Assembly: GCA_907165135.1 (NCBI GenBank)
Contig: OU015568.1
Location: 4,286,501 to 4,350,500, forward strand
Direction of reading: 5' to 3'
Source: Oikopleura dioica
Taxonomy: Eukaryota > Chordata > Appendicularia > Copelata > Oikopleuridae
Length of the DNA stretch: 64,000 nt
Shown here: positions 12,312 through 22,814 of the stretch, in pieces
Numbering within the stretch: the stretch's first letter is position 1
How the letters are laid out: the number at the start of each line of letters is the position of its first letter
The notes under the pieces: generated by a model
Seen by the model: the letters and a program-made list of their open reading frames with translations, nothing else
Database searches by the model: none
Told to the model about the DNA's origin: nothing
Made by a program: the position numbers and the translations under genes

Positions 12312-14177
12312 CAAAGATTGCAAAATTTGCAATGCAAATTTTTAAAATTTGCAAAGATAATTTTCTTTTCTACAAAAAACGCTTGGTTCTTCAAAGTACG
12401 CTTGATTCTTACGCTCAAGTGAATAAATATTTTAAAATCGAGGAGTTGCGGGAGCTCGTCTGGCTGTTGTTCCACTTTGTCGTTGATTGTTCTTCTCGAT
12501 CGTCTTTTTTCGGCGAACGCTATTTTAATTAAGAGTTAGAATGACTTGTTGGTGCATTTCTGGATCGAGTTTCCGGTCGGAAACGAGGCACAAAATGAGC
12601 TGGAGTTGAACAGTTATTCAATTTTCATAACCGGAAGTCGCCAAAAGAATTAAAGAATATCTTACCACGTGGAGGTTCTCGAGGGGATTCAATACAGCTC
12701 AGCTCTTGTTAAAAAATCGAATACAAAAATTGAAAAATTGATGATGAATTTGATTTTTAAAAAGAAGAGCGAGTTGTATTTTGAACCCGAAAGTAAAAGG
12801 TTTCAATAAATGAGCTCTAGAAGCTCTAGAATCTAATATCTCTGACGTTATTTTTAAGGGGAATTTAAACCAATCAATGAATTAACCAAAAGGCGAATAA
12901 AAAAGGTTCATTTTTGAGAAAAATTAAAATATTGAAACCTAACTGGTGATTTGATAAGGATTCAAGACATGGTAAAAGTGATTCTAGTCAAGAATTTCGA
13001 ATCGAAAAACAAAGAAAATTGCGAAAACGAAAAAAGCGCTAAAATTTTGAATCCCAAAAAATATGGCTTCCAATGGATAATTCGTATTCAACAGAAAAAA
13101 AGAACATTATTTTGATAAAAAAATATAATTTTATTCTTATCACATTTATATCCATTTCTGTGACTGGTTCGATTATAAATTCCAAAAAAAAAATTTTTTT
13201 GAAAAAATAATTTTCGCAAAAAAAATCAGGAAATTCGGAAAATGAAATTAATAAACCGAATCTGTGGGCTTTGAAAGGGTTCGCAAAAAGGCGAGTTTCA
13301 TTCTTTGCTATTTCCGAAGCATGTCAAAAATGGCCTCTAATCGCTTGGAAGAATGTTCAAAATTGTAAGTTTACGCGATTTGAAAACTTTTTCGCGAATT
13401 TAGAACCCAAAAATGAAGACGAGCTATTTCAAAATGTTAGATTTCTCAGCAAAAAAGCATATTTTATAAAGAGAAATATATCGATTTATATAACACAAAA
13501 GATAAAATACAAACTTGAGGAAACTGATTCGGGATTTTTTATAAATTTTTGAATTATTTTTCAGAAAAAAATAATTTTTTAATGAAATTTGTATAAAAAA
13601 AATTTTTCGATCAAAAATGACTCATCAATAATTTTAAAATCCGTTGCCTTTAAGGGCTTATCAAATTTTGGGTTAAGTTAAAATAACTAAAATAAAATAA
13701 GAAATATTTGAATTAATAAGCAAAAAACACGAAAAACCTCGAAACTCGTGATTTTAAAAGCGAAAAATCACGAGTGTTCTGAAAATCTATAATGCGCTTT
13801 TTCGAGTGAACCGGATTTCGATTTTCGATTAGGGTTGGATCAGTAACTAGAGAGCCACTATCCTGGCTTTGTGGCGACTTTCGGTTAGTTTCCGGCTCAC
13901 GTTCGGCGAAACAAGCGAAAAATAGATTCAAGAAGAAATTTATTCGAGTTTGCGTTTTTCCTTGTTCCAAGAGCGCAGCACAAAAATAGCTCTTCAAAAT
14001 AAAAGAGGGTCGGAAAAATATTCAAAAACCGCCGTTACTACTAGAAAATACGCGAAATTCTATTGGCGGGAAGGTTTTTCAGGGGTCCGGAGCACCGAAT
14101 TCGATCAATCTATAAAAAGAAAAGGTTAATATCATACTGAGCTTATATACAGTCAAAGATACAATTCGAATAAAGCA
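12312..14177. other. No gene recognised
   Basis: This stretch is very A/T-rich with long A and T runs. The open frames at 12332-12532 and 13271-13552 and the minus-strand frame at 13713-13997 have biased composition and no recognisable motifs, so I leave them out. Confidence 0.4.
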
Positions 14178-14412
14178 AAGGGCTCCCCTTAATTGTTGTC
14201 TAATCATGCCCTTTTCCCCTTAAATTTTGACATGGCGAACCCCTGTATTTTTTAAATGTTGAGAATGACGACGTGACAACGTTAGATAATGAAAAAAAAG
14301 ACTTTTTTCAACGTCACGTCGTCATTTTCAACATTAAAAAAAACAGGGTTACGATTTATCAAAAATTAAGGGGGTAAATTGGGCACGATTTAACGATAAT
14401 AAAAAGGGGTAC
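14178..14412. mobile_element. Short hairpin (MITE-like) element, about 235 bp
   Basis: The arms mirror each other in order: a CCCCTTAA/TTAAGGGGG block, AACCCCTGT/ACAGGGTT, then a tight inner stem GAATGACGACGTGAC against GTCACGTCGTCATTTTC with a short A/T loop near 14295. There is no coding capacity. Target duplications are unclear. Confidence 0.6.
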
Positions 14413-15174
14413 ATTAAAAATTTTTTCTGAAAAAAAAATCAGGAAAAATGGCATTGATATTGGAGAATATGATTTCAACAGTCTCACAGGCGATTTTAAT
14501 TTTAAATTTTTGTCTTACTACCAAAGATTTAAGAATAAAGGCACCTGACAGTAAAATAGACTTAGCATCGCTTGAAGCGGAATTTATATCAGAATTCTTG
14601 ATATCCCTTTGAGAAAGAATATCAAAGCGCGCTTTGCACGTGTTGTACCTTCCAACTTGCACTTTGGTGAGTTGCAACTGAAATGCAAAAATATACAAAA
14701 GCACGGATTGGAGAGATTTTTTTCGGGTTTTTTTGGCAGGTGTCTTTGTATGTTACGTGTTACACTGATAAACATGTCTTATTTTTCATAATTTTTTAGA
14801 GGAAAAAAAATCAAAAAAAATTTTTTCGAAATTTTAATTTTTTAATTCCCACGCTAAAAATAACTTCACGATGAATTTAAAAAAAATTGCGAAGATCAAA
14901 TTCGTAAACACCAATTTCCGCGAACGGTACGTGTGAGCTGTCTTGGTTGAGCGCGTTTTGCATAGAGCTCGTAATTAAGGCGAGTTTGGGCGGTTAACCA
15001 ATCGTCAAAACGGATTCGACACATTCGCACGTCTCAACAGTCATCTACCTATTTTCAAAACGTCAAGCTAATCCACTCACAAGTCAAAATTAAGACACAA
15101 CCCAGAACTTATTTTTTCTCTTTATTTTACTCTTTTTAGCGCAGCTTCTACCCCCTTATCCAAGATTCATCAAA

Positions 15175-15333
15175 TTAAGGGTGTCACTTTCTTATAAACG
15201 TAATTTCAAGACTCTTACTCAGGTTCTTACACAGGTTTTCGAGCCAAAATGCTCTTTTTCGCGGCTCGAAAACCTGTGTAAAAACCTGAGTAAGGGATCT
15301 TTTATTTGCATTAATAAGAAAGTAATGCCTAGG
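15175..15333. mobile_element. TTAA-ended hairpin element
   Basis: The element starts TTAA + GGGTGTCAC. It folds on itself through CTTTCTTAT/ATAAGAAAG, then CTTACTCAGG..ACACAGGTTTTCGAGCC against GGCTCGAAAACCTGTGT..CCTGAGTAAG. The right end (GTAATGCCTAGG) is a decayed copy of the left. It is a MITE-like, non-autonomous element. The TTAA border suggests, but does not prove, a piggyBac-type mechanism. Confidence 0.7.
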
Positions 15334-16927
15334 TGACGACACGTGATTCTGAAATTCTTAAGGAGGGGGTCGACGAGAAAAATTTTTTCGTTTTTTCAAA
15401 ATTTTGGTTATATTTTTGGATTCCTTATTAAAAAAGAAGCATTTTTGGTCTCCAGCTTTTCGCGGATTTATAAACTTTTTTTAACAAAATTTTCGATTTT
15501 GTGTCTGGATTCCGAGATTTTACGAAATTAAAAAGTTGGTTATATCACCCAAAAATAATCCTTATCAAATTTTTATGTGCTAGATATTGTTTTTTGATGA
15601 TTTTTTAATCATTATCAGTAAAAAATTCTGAGTCTCCGCGATTTTGGTAAAATTCCCTATGAAAAATGAGCAAAAATGACGATTTTTAGGAAAATCGGAT
15701 ATTTTAAATCAACAGTAAAAAAATTTTCACGATAAGCATCCCTTTTTTCATTGTCGCCGCTGTATTTTTAAGGGTTTAAACTAACTTTTAAAAGTATTTG
15801 ATGAAGAAAAAAAAATCCCGTTTTTGAGATTTTTTGGTCACGAGACATCCCCGCTTTGACCTAAATTTTACAAAATTTTTTGGAAAAAATTTTTTTTCTC
15901 GTTTTCGCCGCTGTATTTTTGAGACCCTTTTCTTTCCACGTAAATAGTCAGAATTTGCCTATCTAAGCAGGTTTTTCCGGATTTTTGGTCACAGAAATCC
16001 CGATTCTCGTCGACCTCCCCCTTAAGTGTTAGAGATATCTACATATCATTTTGTTCCTTGGAGCGAGCTGATTTCAAAAATGCAAAAAAAAAATTTTTTT
16101 TCGGTCACTTGGTTGGGCTCTGGGTCCCCAAAATCACCTTTTTGGCTTGTTTTTGAAAAATTTTGCATTACTTGCAAGCTCCCCAGCAAAAATGAGTACC
16201 ACCACCAGAAAGAGCAGGTCTTTTTACACTAGAATCCGCCTTCAAACCTTATTTTGATGAACCCTGGATGATGTCAAAATGTCTATTTGTATTTTCGTAT
16301 ATTTTTTCATATTGTTTAAAGTTTAAACCACCTGAAATTTTATAAATCATAAACAAAACTCGTCGTTGCGTCAGAAAAACTGCTCATTATTAACGAGTCG
16401 TTTTTTAACTGAAAATATACAGTTTATAATAGCGTAATTGCGCGTTGAAATGAATGATGTAATAATTTTCACCGGTATGATAAGCGTCAACAACAGCTCA
16501 AATTTGAAATTGCAAAATTCAATTCTATGCGTTTTCTTAAACAGCCACGTGACCCGAGATTAGCTGTTGTATAAGGAAGGGGAAAGCAACTAGATCGTGT
16601 AAGATTAAGACGGATAAGTCAAAAGCGGAAGAGCTTGGGAATTTTGTAAGCTCAAATCCCGTTTTTAGATGATGCTTATTTTTCCAGAGCTGGAAGGATG
16701 AAAAAGAAGGGATTCACCGCGAAGTGAATTATTCCGATAAGGTCAGAGACTTTTCTGATTCTTTGACAAAAATACAATTATTAAATTCAATAAGCGACAA
16801 AAACCACACGTTACCAAAAACCATTCGCCTTTTTTCAATAACCTTGATTTCGGGCCAAGATTTTGGCTCAAAAACCTGTGTAAAAACCTTACTCAGGCTT
16901 ATGCAAGCTTTCTCAGAACCTGACTCA
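15334..16927. other. No gene recognised
   Basis: A near-duplicate motif (CGCCGCTGTATTTTT) appears around 15748 and 15905, so some old local duplication is present. A half copy of the CCTGTGT/CTCAGG module lies at 16871-16930. I see no gene. Confidence 0.4.
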
Positions 16928-16935
16928 AGTTTTAA

Positions 16936-17365
16936 GGGGCGCACTGGTTATGTCGCCGAATGTCGCCGAATGTCGCCGAATGTCGCCGAATGTCGCTGAA
17001 TGTCGCCGAATGTCGCCGAATGTCGCCACTTATTTTCGAAAAGATAGGAATTATGAAAGAAAAATTGTTATTTTGGCTCATATTTTCAAAACAAACTTGT
17101 TCTAGAACCGAAAAAGGCGGAAATAGGAGGAGGCGCGGCAATAGAAGTGTGTCCAGCCCGACCAGTGAGTTTCCTACCACAAATTGCGCGGAGCGCTACC
17201 TTGTCTCGAAATCATGCTCAAACAGTTCTAGAACAAGTTTGTTTTGAAATTTCTTGGTTAAAAACCAGTTTTCTTTCCAAAAATCCTGGTTTTGAAAATA
17301 GGTGGCGACATTCGGCGACATTCGGCGACATTCGGCGACATTCGGCGACATAACCAGTGTCGACC
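16936..17365. mobile_element. hAT-like non-autonomous element built of TGTCGCCGAA repeats
   Basis: An 8-bp target duplication AGTTTTAA flanks it (16928-16935 and 17366-17373). The terminal inverted repeats share CACTGGTTATGTCGCC. Immediately inside them are tandem TGTCGCCGAA units, about eight on the left and five inverted on the right. The middle (about 17040-17285) contains an inverted GAACAAGTTTGTTTT pair and no transposase. An 8-bp duplication with short terminal repeats is the hallmark of hAT transposons. Confidence 0.82.
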
Positions 17366-17373
17366 AGTTTTAA

Positions 17374-18097
17374 CGCAGGTTACCATACTCAGACATTCAT
17401 GTGTTTTTATGGCAGGGATACCCTTAAGTCTGGCCAATCCAAACTGACCAAAACTATCTGTATCCCTCCATTTTTCGTCCCCAATTAGCCCTGTCGCCGG
17501 AAAAATTGCACAAAATTTTTGAGCAAGCAGGTGACAAAGATTTTGCGGGGGGCTTTAGAGTCCGCGAAATCCGCGAAAAGAATGAGAGAGAAACGCGAAA
17601 AAGCGGAACAAGCGGAACAAGCCGACGTTTTGTCGCCCCTATTTTCACGCTCTTCTTTTTCGTTAAAATCCGACAAGCCACTTTTCCTTTTCGAAATTTT
17701 GAAGAACGCGTCTTCCTGAGCAAACGTGATTTGCGGGATTAAGGGTGTCCCGAGCTAAATTTTTCAGAAGAAAAAAAAGAAATTTTCTTTCTGTAAATTT
17801 TTTGCTTATTTTTCGCTTGTCAAAGATCAGTTATTGCATTTTGATTAACCTTAGCTAATCTGGCTTGAGAATTTAGTAAATATTTACTGTTATCGAAAAA
17901 GACCAGATTTTCAAAGGAAACAATTATCCCCCGCGTGAAATCGTGATGCCAAAATAGAAAGGGGAAAGATAAGGAAAACCAAATTAACAGCGAAAAATAT
18001 AAACAAAAACGTCACTCTAAAACGTGAAGGGGAAATTCTTAACCTTAAGGGTGTCACGTCCAAAATTCTGATTTTTCTGAAAATGATTTTTCGTCTT
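17374..18097. other. No gene recognised; TTAAGGGTGTCAC-type motifs
   Basis: AAGGGTGTC words occur at 17741 and 18047, and the reverse form GATACCCTTAA near 17418. These look like ends of the TTAA hairpin family, but I could not pair them. The open frame at 17506-17742 is low complexity. Confidence 0.4.
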
Positions 18098-18843
18098 TTA
18101 AGGGACCCGGGCGAGTAACGCGAAGACCAACTTCACGCGCTCGCCATTGATCTTTCAGAAAAGCTTTTGAAATTTCTTTTGCTAAACATATCTTCATTCC
18201 CTCAGCTTTCACCTCCAATTTTCAGATTTTTATATCATTATTAATTCTTGAGCTAGGATGAATAAAAGAAGCGCAACTTCAAAAGGATTCAACTCCTGCA
18301 AACTTCATTTTATTTTTATGAAACCAGCACCATTGAAAAGCCCATTAAATTCTGAACAGATTCCACTTAATGCGCTAAGCTGAAACTTTACTTATTGCCC
18401 TTCGCGCGCTGATAAACAAAAGAACTTAGCGCGCGCCCAGCGGGAATCATGTCCCGGGAGCCCAAAATACCCCAAAATAGCCCGATCGGAGCGTCCTGCC
18501 AAGCTTCGAGCGCTAAGTTCTTTGTTAATCAGCGCGTGAAGGGCAATAAGTACAGTTTCAGCTTAGCGCATTAAGTGGAATCTGTTCAGAATTTAATGGG
18601 CTTTTCAATGGTGCTGGTTTCATGAAAATAAAATGAAGTTTGCAGGAGTTGAATCCTTTGAAGTTGCGCTTCTTTTATTCATCCTAGCTCAAGAATTAAT
18701 AATGATATAAAAATCTGAAAATTGGAGGTAAAAGCTGAGGGAATGAAGATATGTTTAGCAAAAGAAATTTCAAAAAGCTTTTCTGAAAGATCAATGGCGA
18801 GCGCGTGAAGTTGGACTTCGCGTTACTCGCCCGGGTCCCTTAA
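18098..18843. mobile_element. TTAA-flanked 746-bp palindromic element
   Basis: TTAA at 18098-18101 and 18840-18843 flank inverted arms of about 335 bp beginning GGGACCCGGGCGAG and ending CTCGCCCGGGTCCC. The arms are nearly identical around a loop of roughly 70 bp near 18440-18505. There is no coding region. The TTAA duplication fits piggyBac-type insertion, so this is best read as a large non-autonomous fold-back element. Confidence 0.85.
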
Positions 18844-19075
18844 AATTGTTCAAAAAAAGAAGTTATGGCAAATGAGGTAGCGGTCAGCACGTGAATCGGA
18901 GAAAAAGGTTGAGGCGGCCACAAAAGAGATTTCCCAAAACGGAAGCTAGTCACCGAGCCACTTTGATCTTCCTCCAGCCGACGTGGGACACGGCTCGATT
19001 TACGCAACTAGTCAATTCGGTTGTTAACCAAAACTAGAAGAAGCAGAAAATGAACACTTTTCGTGAAAAAATAAC
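18844..19075. other. Short spacer, no gene
   Basis: This is the spacer between two TTAA-bounded fold-back elements. I see nothing coding in it. Confidence 0.4.
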
Positions 19076-19266
19076 TTAAGGGTATCACATTGAAAAGCTA
19101 AATTTACTTGATTTTCTTGAGGCTTCGCTCGAAAACCTGTGTAGAGAACCTGAGTCAGGATTTTCCTCAGGATTTCCCTCAGGCCCTGACTCAGGTTTTT
19201 ACACAGGTCTCCGAGCGAAGCCTCAAGAAGAATCAAGTAAATTTATTTTTCAATGCGATATCCTAA
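19076..19266. mobile_element. TTAA-ended hairpin element, second copy
   Basis: It starts TTAA + GGGTATCACATTGAAAA and ends with the decayed complement TTTTCAATGCGATATCCTAA. In between, AAATTTACTTGATT, GAGGCTTCGCTCG, CCTGTGTAGAG and CCTGAGTCAGG all recur inverted, giving a hairpin of about 190 bp. The arrangement is the same as at 15175-15333. Confidence 0.78.
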
Positions 19267-21321
19267 AGTTTTCTCAGCTGTTTTTAGACGAGATATATAT
19301 TTCGCAAATAAAATCCGGAAATTGGTGTCTCGCGTTAGAGGAGGCATAATTTCCCCGAAAAATTAATTCTCGACATGCGCCCATTTCCTCAATTTAGCTT
19401 GGGACAGAATTTCGTTTCCTTAGAACGAGGCAAAAATTGAGCCGCGAAAAGTGTGTTTTCTGATCTTTCGAATTTCGTGCTTTCGATGACAGTCTTGTTT
19501 ACGCCAGGTGCTCCTTTCGGTCCACGCCCGGAATGGATTAACCAAAGTCCTTTTTTCGCGCACCTTTCTGAGGAACTAGCGGATAGGAGGCGGATTTCCG
19601 CGGGTTAAAACTTACTTTTCTTTTCTGCAATTCTGGTTATTTTTTGCTTTTATTTGTAAAAATCAATCATCATAATCAAAGATCATTTTTACCATTAATC
19701 ATATCAGCAATATTTTCAAAGAAATCAATTTCTACCAAGTTTCTAGTCTGATTTTTACTAATGAAGTAGCAAATTAACATTCTTGTTTTTCAAAGCAATT
19801 TTTCATAGTTTGAATTAGGTGTCCCGATTCGGTAATAATTAATACTGTGTTATCAAAAACATTTTATACAACTGTACCATAATTTACGATAATTTCCTCA
19901 TAACAATAGTCTTTTATCAATGCATTAAACTAAGTTGTCATTAAATAGATAATATGAGTCATAATTCATAAAATTTTAACAAAAATTCATTTTTTTTATT
20001 CTAAAAATCGCCTTTTTAAAATCAAAAATATGCCATTTTTCCTGATTTTCATTCTTCACTAAGCAGATCTCTTGTCATAAATTTTTCTCTCTGATATTGG
20101 AAAGATTTATCATAAAATAATTAGAACACAAAATAAATTGATGAAAAGAATCTATCTTTTTTTTTCTCGAAGAAAGAATTGAGCGTAGGTTTTTTCGGAA
20201 ACCGTTGATCGAGAAAACTCACTCGCGCGCGGAGTTTGCTCGTTTGCGCCATCGCGCATGTTCATTGGCGCAGTGGCGCGAGAGAGGTGAGTCGAACGGA
20301 CATGAGTTTTCATGATCAACTGAGTGCGTATAATTGATCTTATGATAATAAATCAGTAACTGTAAGGAATTCATTCAACAATGATAAAAGAACAAATTTT
20401 AAGAAAAAAATCTTTTAAAATTTGGGCTTAAAAATCTCTGCAGCTCAAAAATCGACTGTTTTCTTCACAATTTGTTTTCGAGTAAAGCCTGATATTTTAA
20501 CGCGTAAGAATGGGCTACCTCGCTGTAAGTCGGAACTGTTTTATTTGTCCGAGGCAAGATAATGACTCGTTGCGGAACTCATTTTTGCGAAAAAATCCAA
20601 ACATCTGCGGTGAAAATTGCTTCTTTCTTTTTTTGAACCTATTTGAAATAGGCTATTTCCTCTTCGTGGCTTTTCAGACTCAAAATTTCCATTTCAAATT
20701 TTTGCTTCTTGGACATGAACTTTGAGAATCTCGATATTTTTTTAATTTCACTGTGACACCCTTATTTTTTGAGCGAAAAAGTGCTACTGCGAGTATTGGT
20801 ATTATTATCTATATTCACTTTCTTCTGTCCATCTGGCGGCTCAGCAGGTTGTTATCAAACACCGAAGCTATGGCTTACGTATGAAGGCTTTTGTTGATAA
20901 GGCGGAACTCTTTCACGAGCAGAAATTGATTATCTGGCGTCCAAATTATTAGTCTCTCCAATTCCCTTTTCGTCGTTCCACGAATTCGACGTGTTGCATA
21001 AGCCAAACTACCTCCTTCATTCAACAAATCCTTTTTGCCAAAACTAAACCTTAGTCGACTGAACAACCGAAAAACGAGAAAAAACAGTTTGTCATTAATT
21101 TTTTCCACATAAAAAGGCATTGCCGTTCGATCCTTATTCGAAAAAATCTAGTATTCCAAGAGAGTCAGCCGATAATAAAATGATTTATCCGATTTTAATG
21201 ACGTTTTAATCAGCCATCATCAAATTAGGCCATAATGGGAGTGTCAATCACTGTTAATTCAAAAATCAATACCTTTTTCTCTTCCTATAAAATGATCGAA
21301 TCAAGCTGATCTCAGCAGAAA
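19267..21321. other. No gene recognised
   Basis: This stretch is A/T-rich. A reversed TTAA-family end (GTGACACCCTTA) lies at 20753-20764 without an obvious partner. The open frames at 20510-20725 (+) and 20875-21120 (-) show no support beyond being open. Confidence 0.4.
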
Positions 21322-21548
21322 ATGAAGCTTCTTGAAATCCTTTTACTCATAATACCAGTTTTTTCAAAAGCGGCATTTCCCGCCTGGCACTTTCAATCTG
21401 CTGACAATCCTCGTCATCAAGAGTAAGTTTGTTGTGAAGCGTTGAAAATCATTAAGTTTTTAGGAGTCTTGATATCATGGAATACCTTCATCATCGACAA
21501 AAGCATGTTGATCATATGTTAGGAGTATTCGACAATAAAAATGATTAA
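21322..21548 (+). CDS. Small secreted protein, 61 aa, two exons
   Basis: Exons 21322-21422 and 21464-21548 join in frame across a 41-nt GT-AG intron. The product starts with a clear signal peptide (MKLLEILLLIIPVFSKAAF). The remainder is a short polar peptide rich in His and Asp (HHRQKHVDHM). No Cys is present and I recognise no family. An AATAAA lies just after the stop (about 21562). The gene is tail to tail with the four-TM gene, 58 bp away. The small size and secretion signal fit a peptide hormone, a matrix component or another lineage-specific secreted product, but nothing shows which. Confidence 0.7.
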
Positions 21549-21606
21549 TTTAAGAAAAATAAAACCAAATCTTAAAGCTCTTTCTTTTATTCCCAAGAAA
21601 AAACTA

Positions 21607-22814
21607 TCAGAAATTATCCAGCATAACTGCATCTTCGTCGTTCACTTTCCCTAAAAGCCAATATTTACACCGATTCTAAATTGTTAACCCGTACCTTGCA
21701 GACTTCTCCTCTTGAGAACAACAAAAATGCAAGTGATAACTGTCGTAACAAGCAAAATACTGTTCATTGAAATGACCAAATTCGTCCAGTCGAAAATGAA
21801 AGAATTATTGATGATTTGCTCCGCCCAGTTGTTGTCATTTCTGATGAGGTATTCCAAGAACTCGTATTTGTCCAATCTTAGTTTTCCAAAAGTCGAGTCG
21901 ATATTTATTGCCAGTTCCAGTAATTTGCCTTCATCTGGTCCTGGCAAGAAGAGATAGCTCTCTCGCTGAATAGAAAAAATTATCAATAAATTCAAAAAAA
22001 GGGTTTTACATGAAAATTCGTTCTTTTTCCTTCCCAATCAAAAAATTCTTCTTCCAATAAATCAACGTCCAATTCCACTGAAATATCTTCAAATAACTCC
22101 TCCATGTCAAAATGATCACGGTTCTCCGGAATATTTTGAAGAAAATTTTCCAGATAAAAGATAATTTCACTGTCAAAGTAATTGTCCAATCGATCGTTTC
22201 CGACAGTTCCAAAAATGCGAATCGCGCTTCCAAGAGCCACCATAAGTCCAAACAAAGATGCGAGAACGATGGATAAACACATGTAGCTCACGAAGACAAG
22301 ATTTGCTTCCGATCGAGATGCGGCAAACATCAGACAAAGGGGTATCAAGCCGCATAACGGGGGAAGAAGGACTGAATTGCAGTTCTTATTTTACTATAAT
22401 AATAATTTATGATTATAATTATATTATATTTTTTTTTTATTTTTTAATATAATAATAATTAATCATATAAAATTTATTAAATTAATTATTTGATAATAAA
22501 ATAATTATTTTTAATTTCGAAATAATTCTTACTAAATTTCTTTTTAGAAAAGCATTAATGATGAATCATTAATTATTTCTCTTACGTAAATATTGCAAAG
22601 AAGCGCAGATTTGCGCCAAAATCGTCTCAAAAACTTCATTCTTCAAAAGCGCCCCTGCTCCAATCTCAAATCTCAGTGCACTTGCTTGAATCCAAACTTC
22701 AAAGTTCTCTTTCTCGAATCGCGGAAAGTACACGCCAGCGACAATGATAACTGCAAGAAAGACAAGTATACTGATAGCAAAAACGAGATAATATTTTCTG
22801 TTTTGGCCGCACAT
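21607..22814 (-). CDS. Four-TM membrane protein, 301 aa, family unknown
   Basis: Four exons (22814-22586, 22371-22010, 21965-21695, 21650-21607) use GT-AG borders and sum to 906 nt. TM1 is at residues 8-29 (YYLVFAISILVFLAVIIVAG), TM2 and TM3 at about 76-95 and 102-126, and TM4 at about 258-280 (SILLVTTVITCIFVVL). A long acidic loop of about 130 residues lies between TM3 and TM4, and the tail is short and cytoplasmic. The topology recalls tetraspanin-like proteins, but the large loop lacks the CCG motif and paired cysteines, so I do not call it one. The first intron is long (214 nt) and almost pure A/T. An AATAAA on this strand lies just past the stop. Confidence 0.72.

Noticed and set aside
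16960-17353. Repeat-encoded peptides (MSPNVAECRR and similar)
   Set aside because: They are translations of the TGTCGCCGAA array in a hAT-like element.
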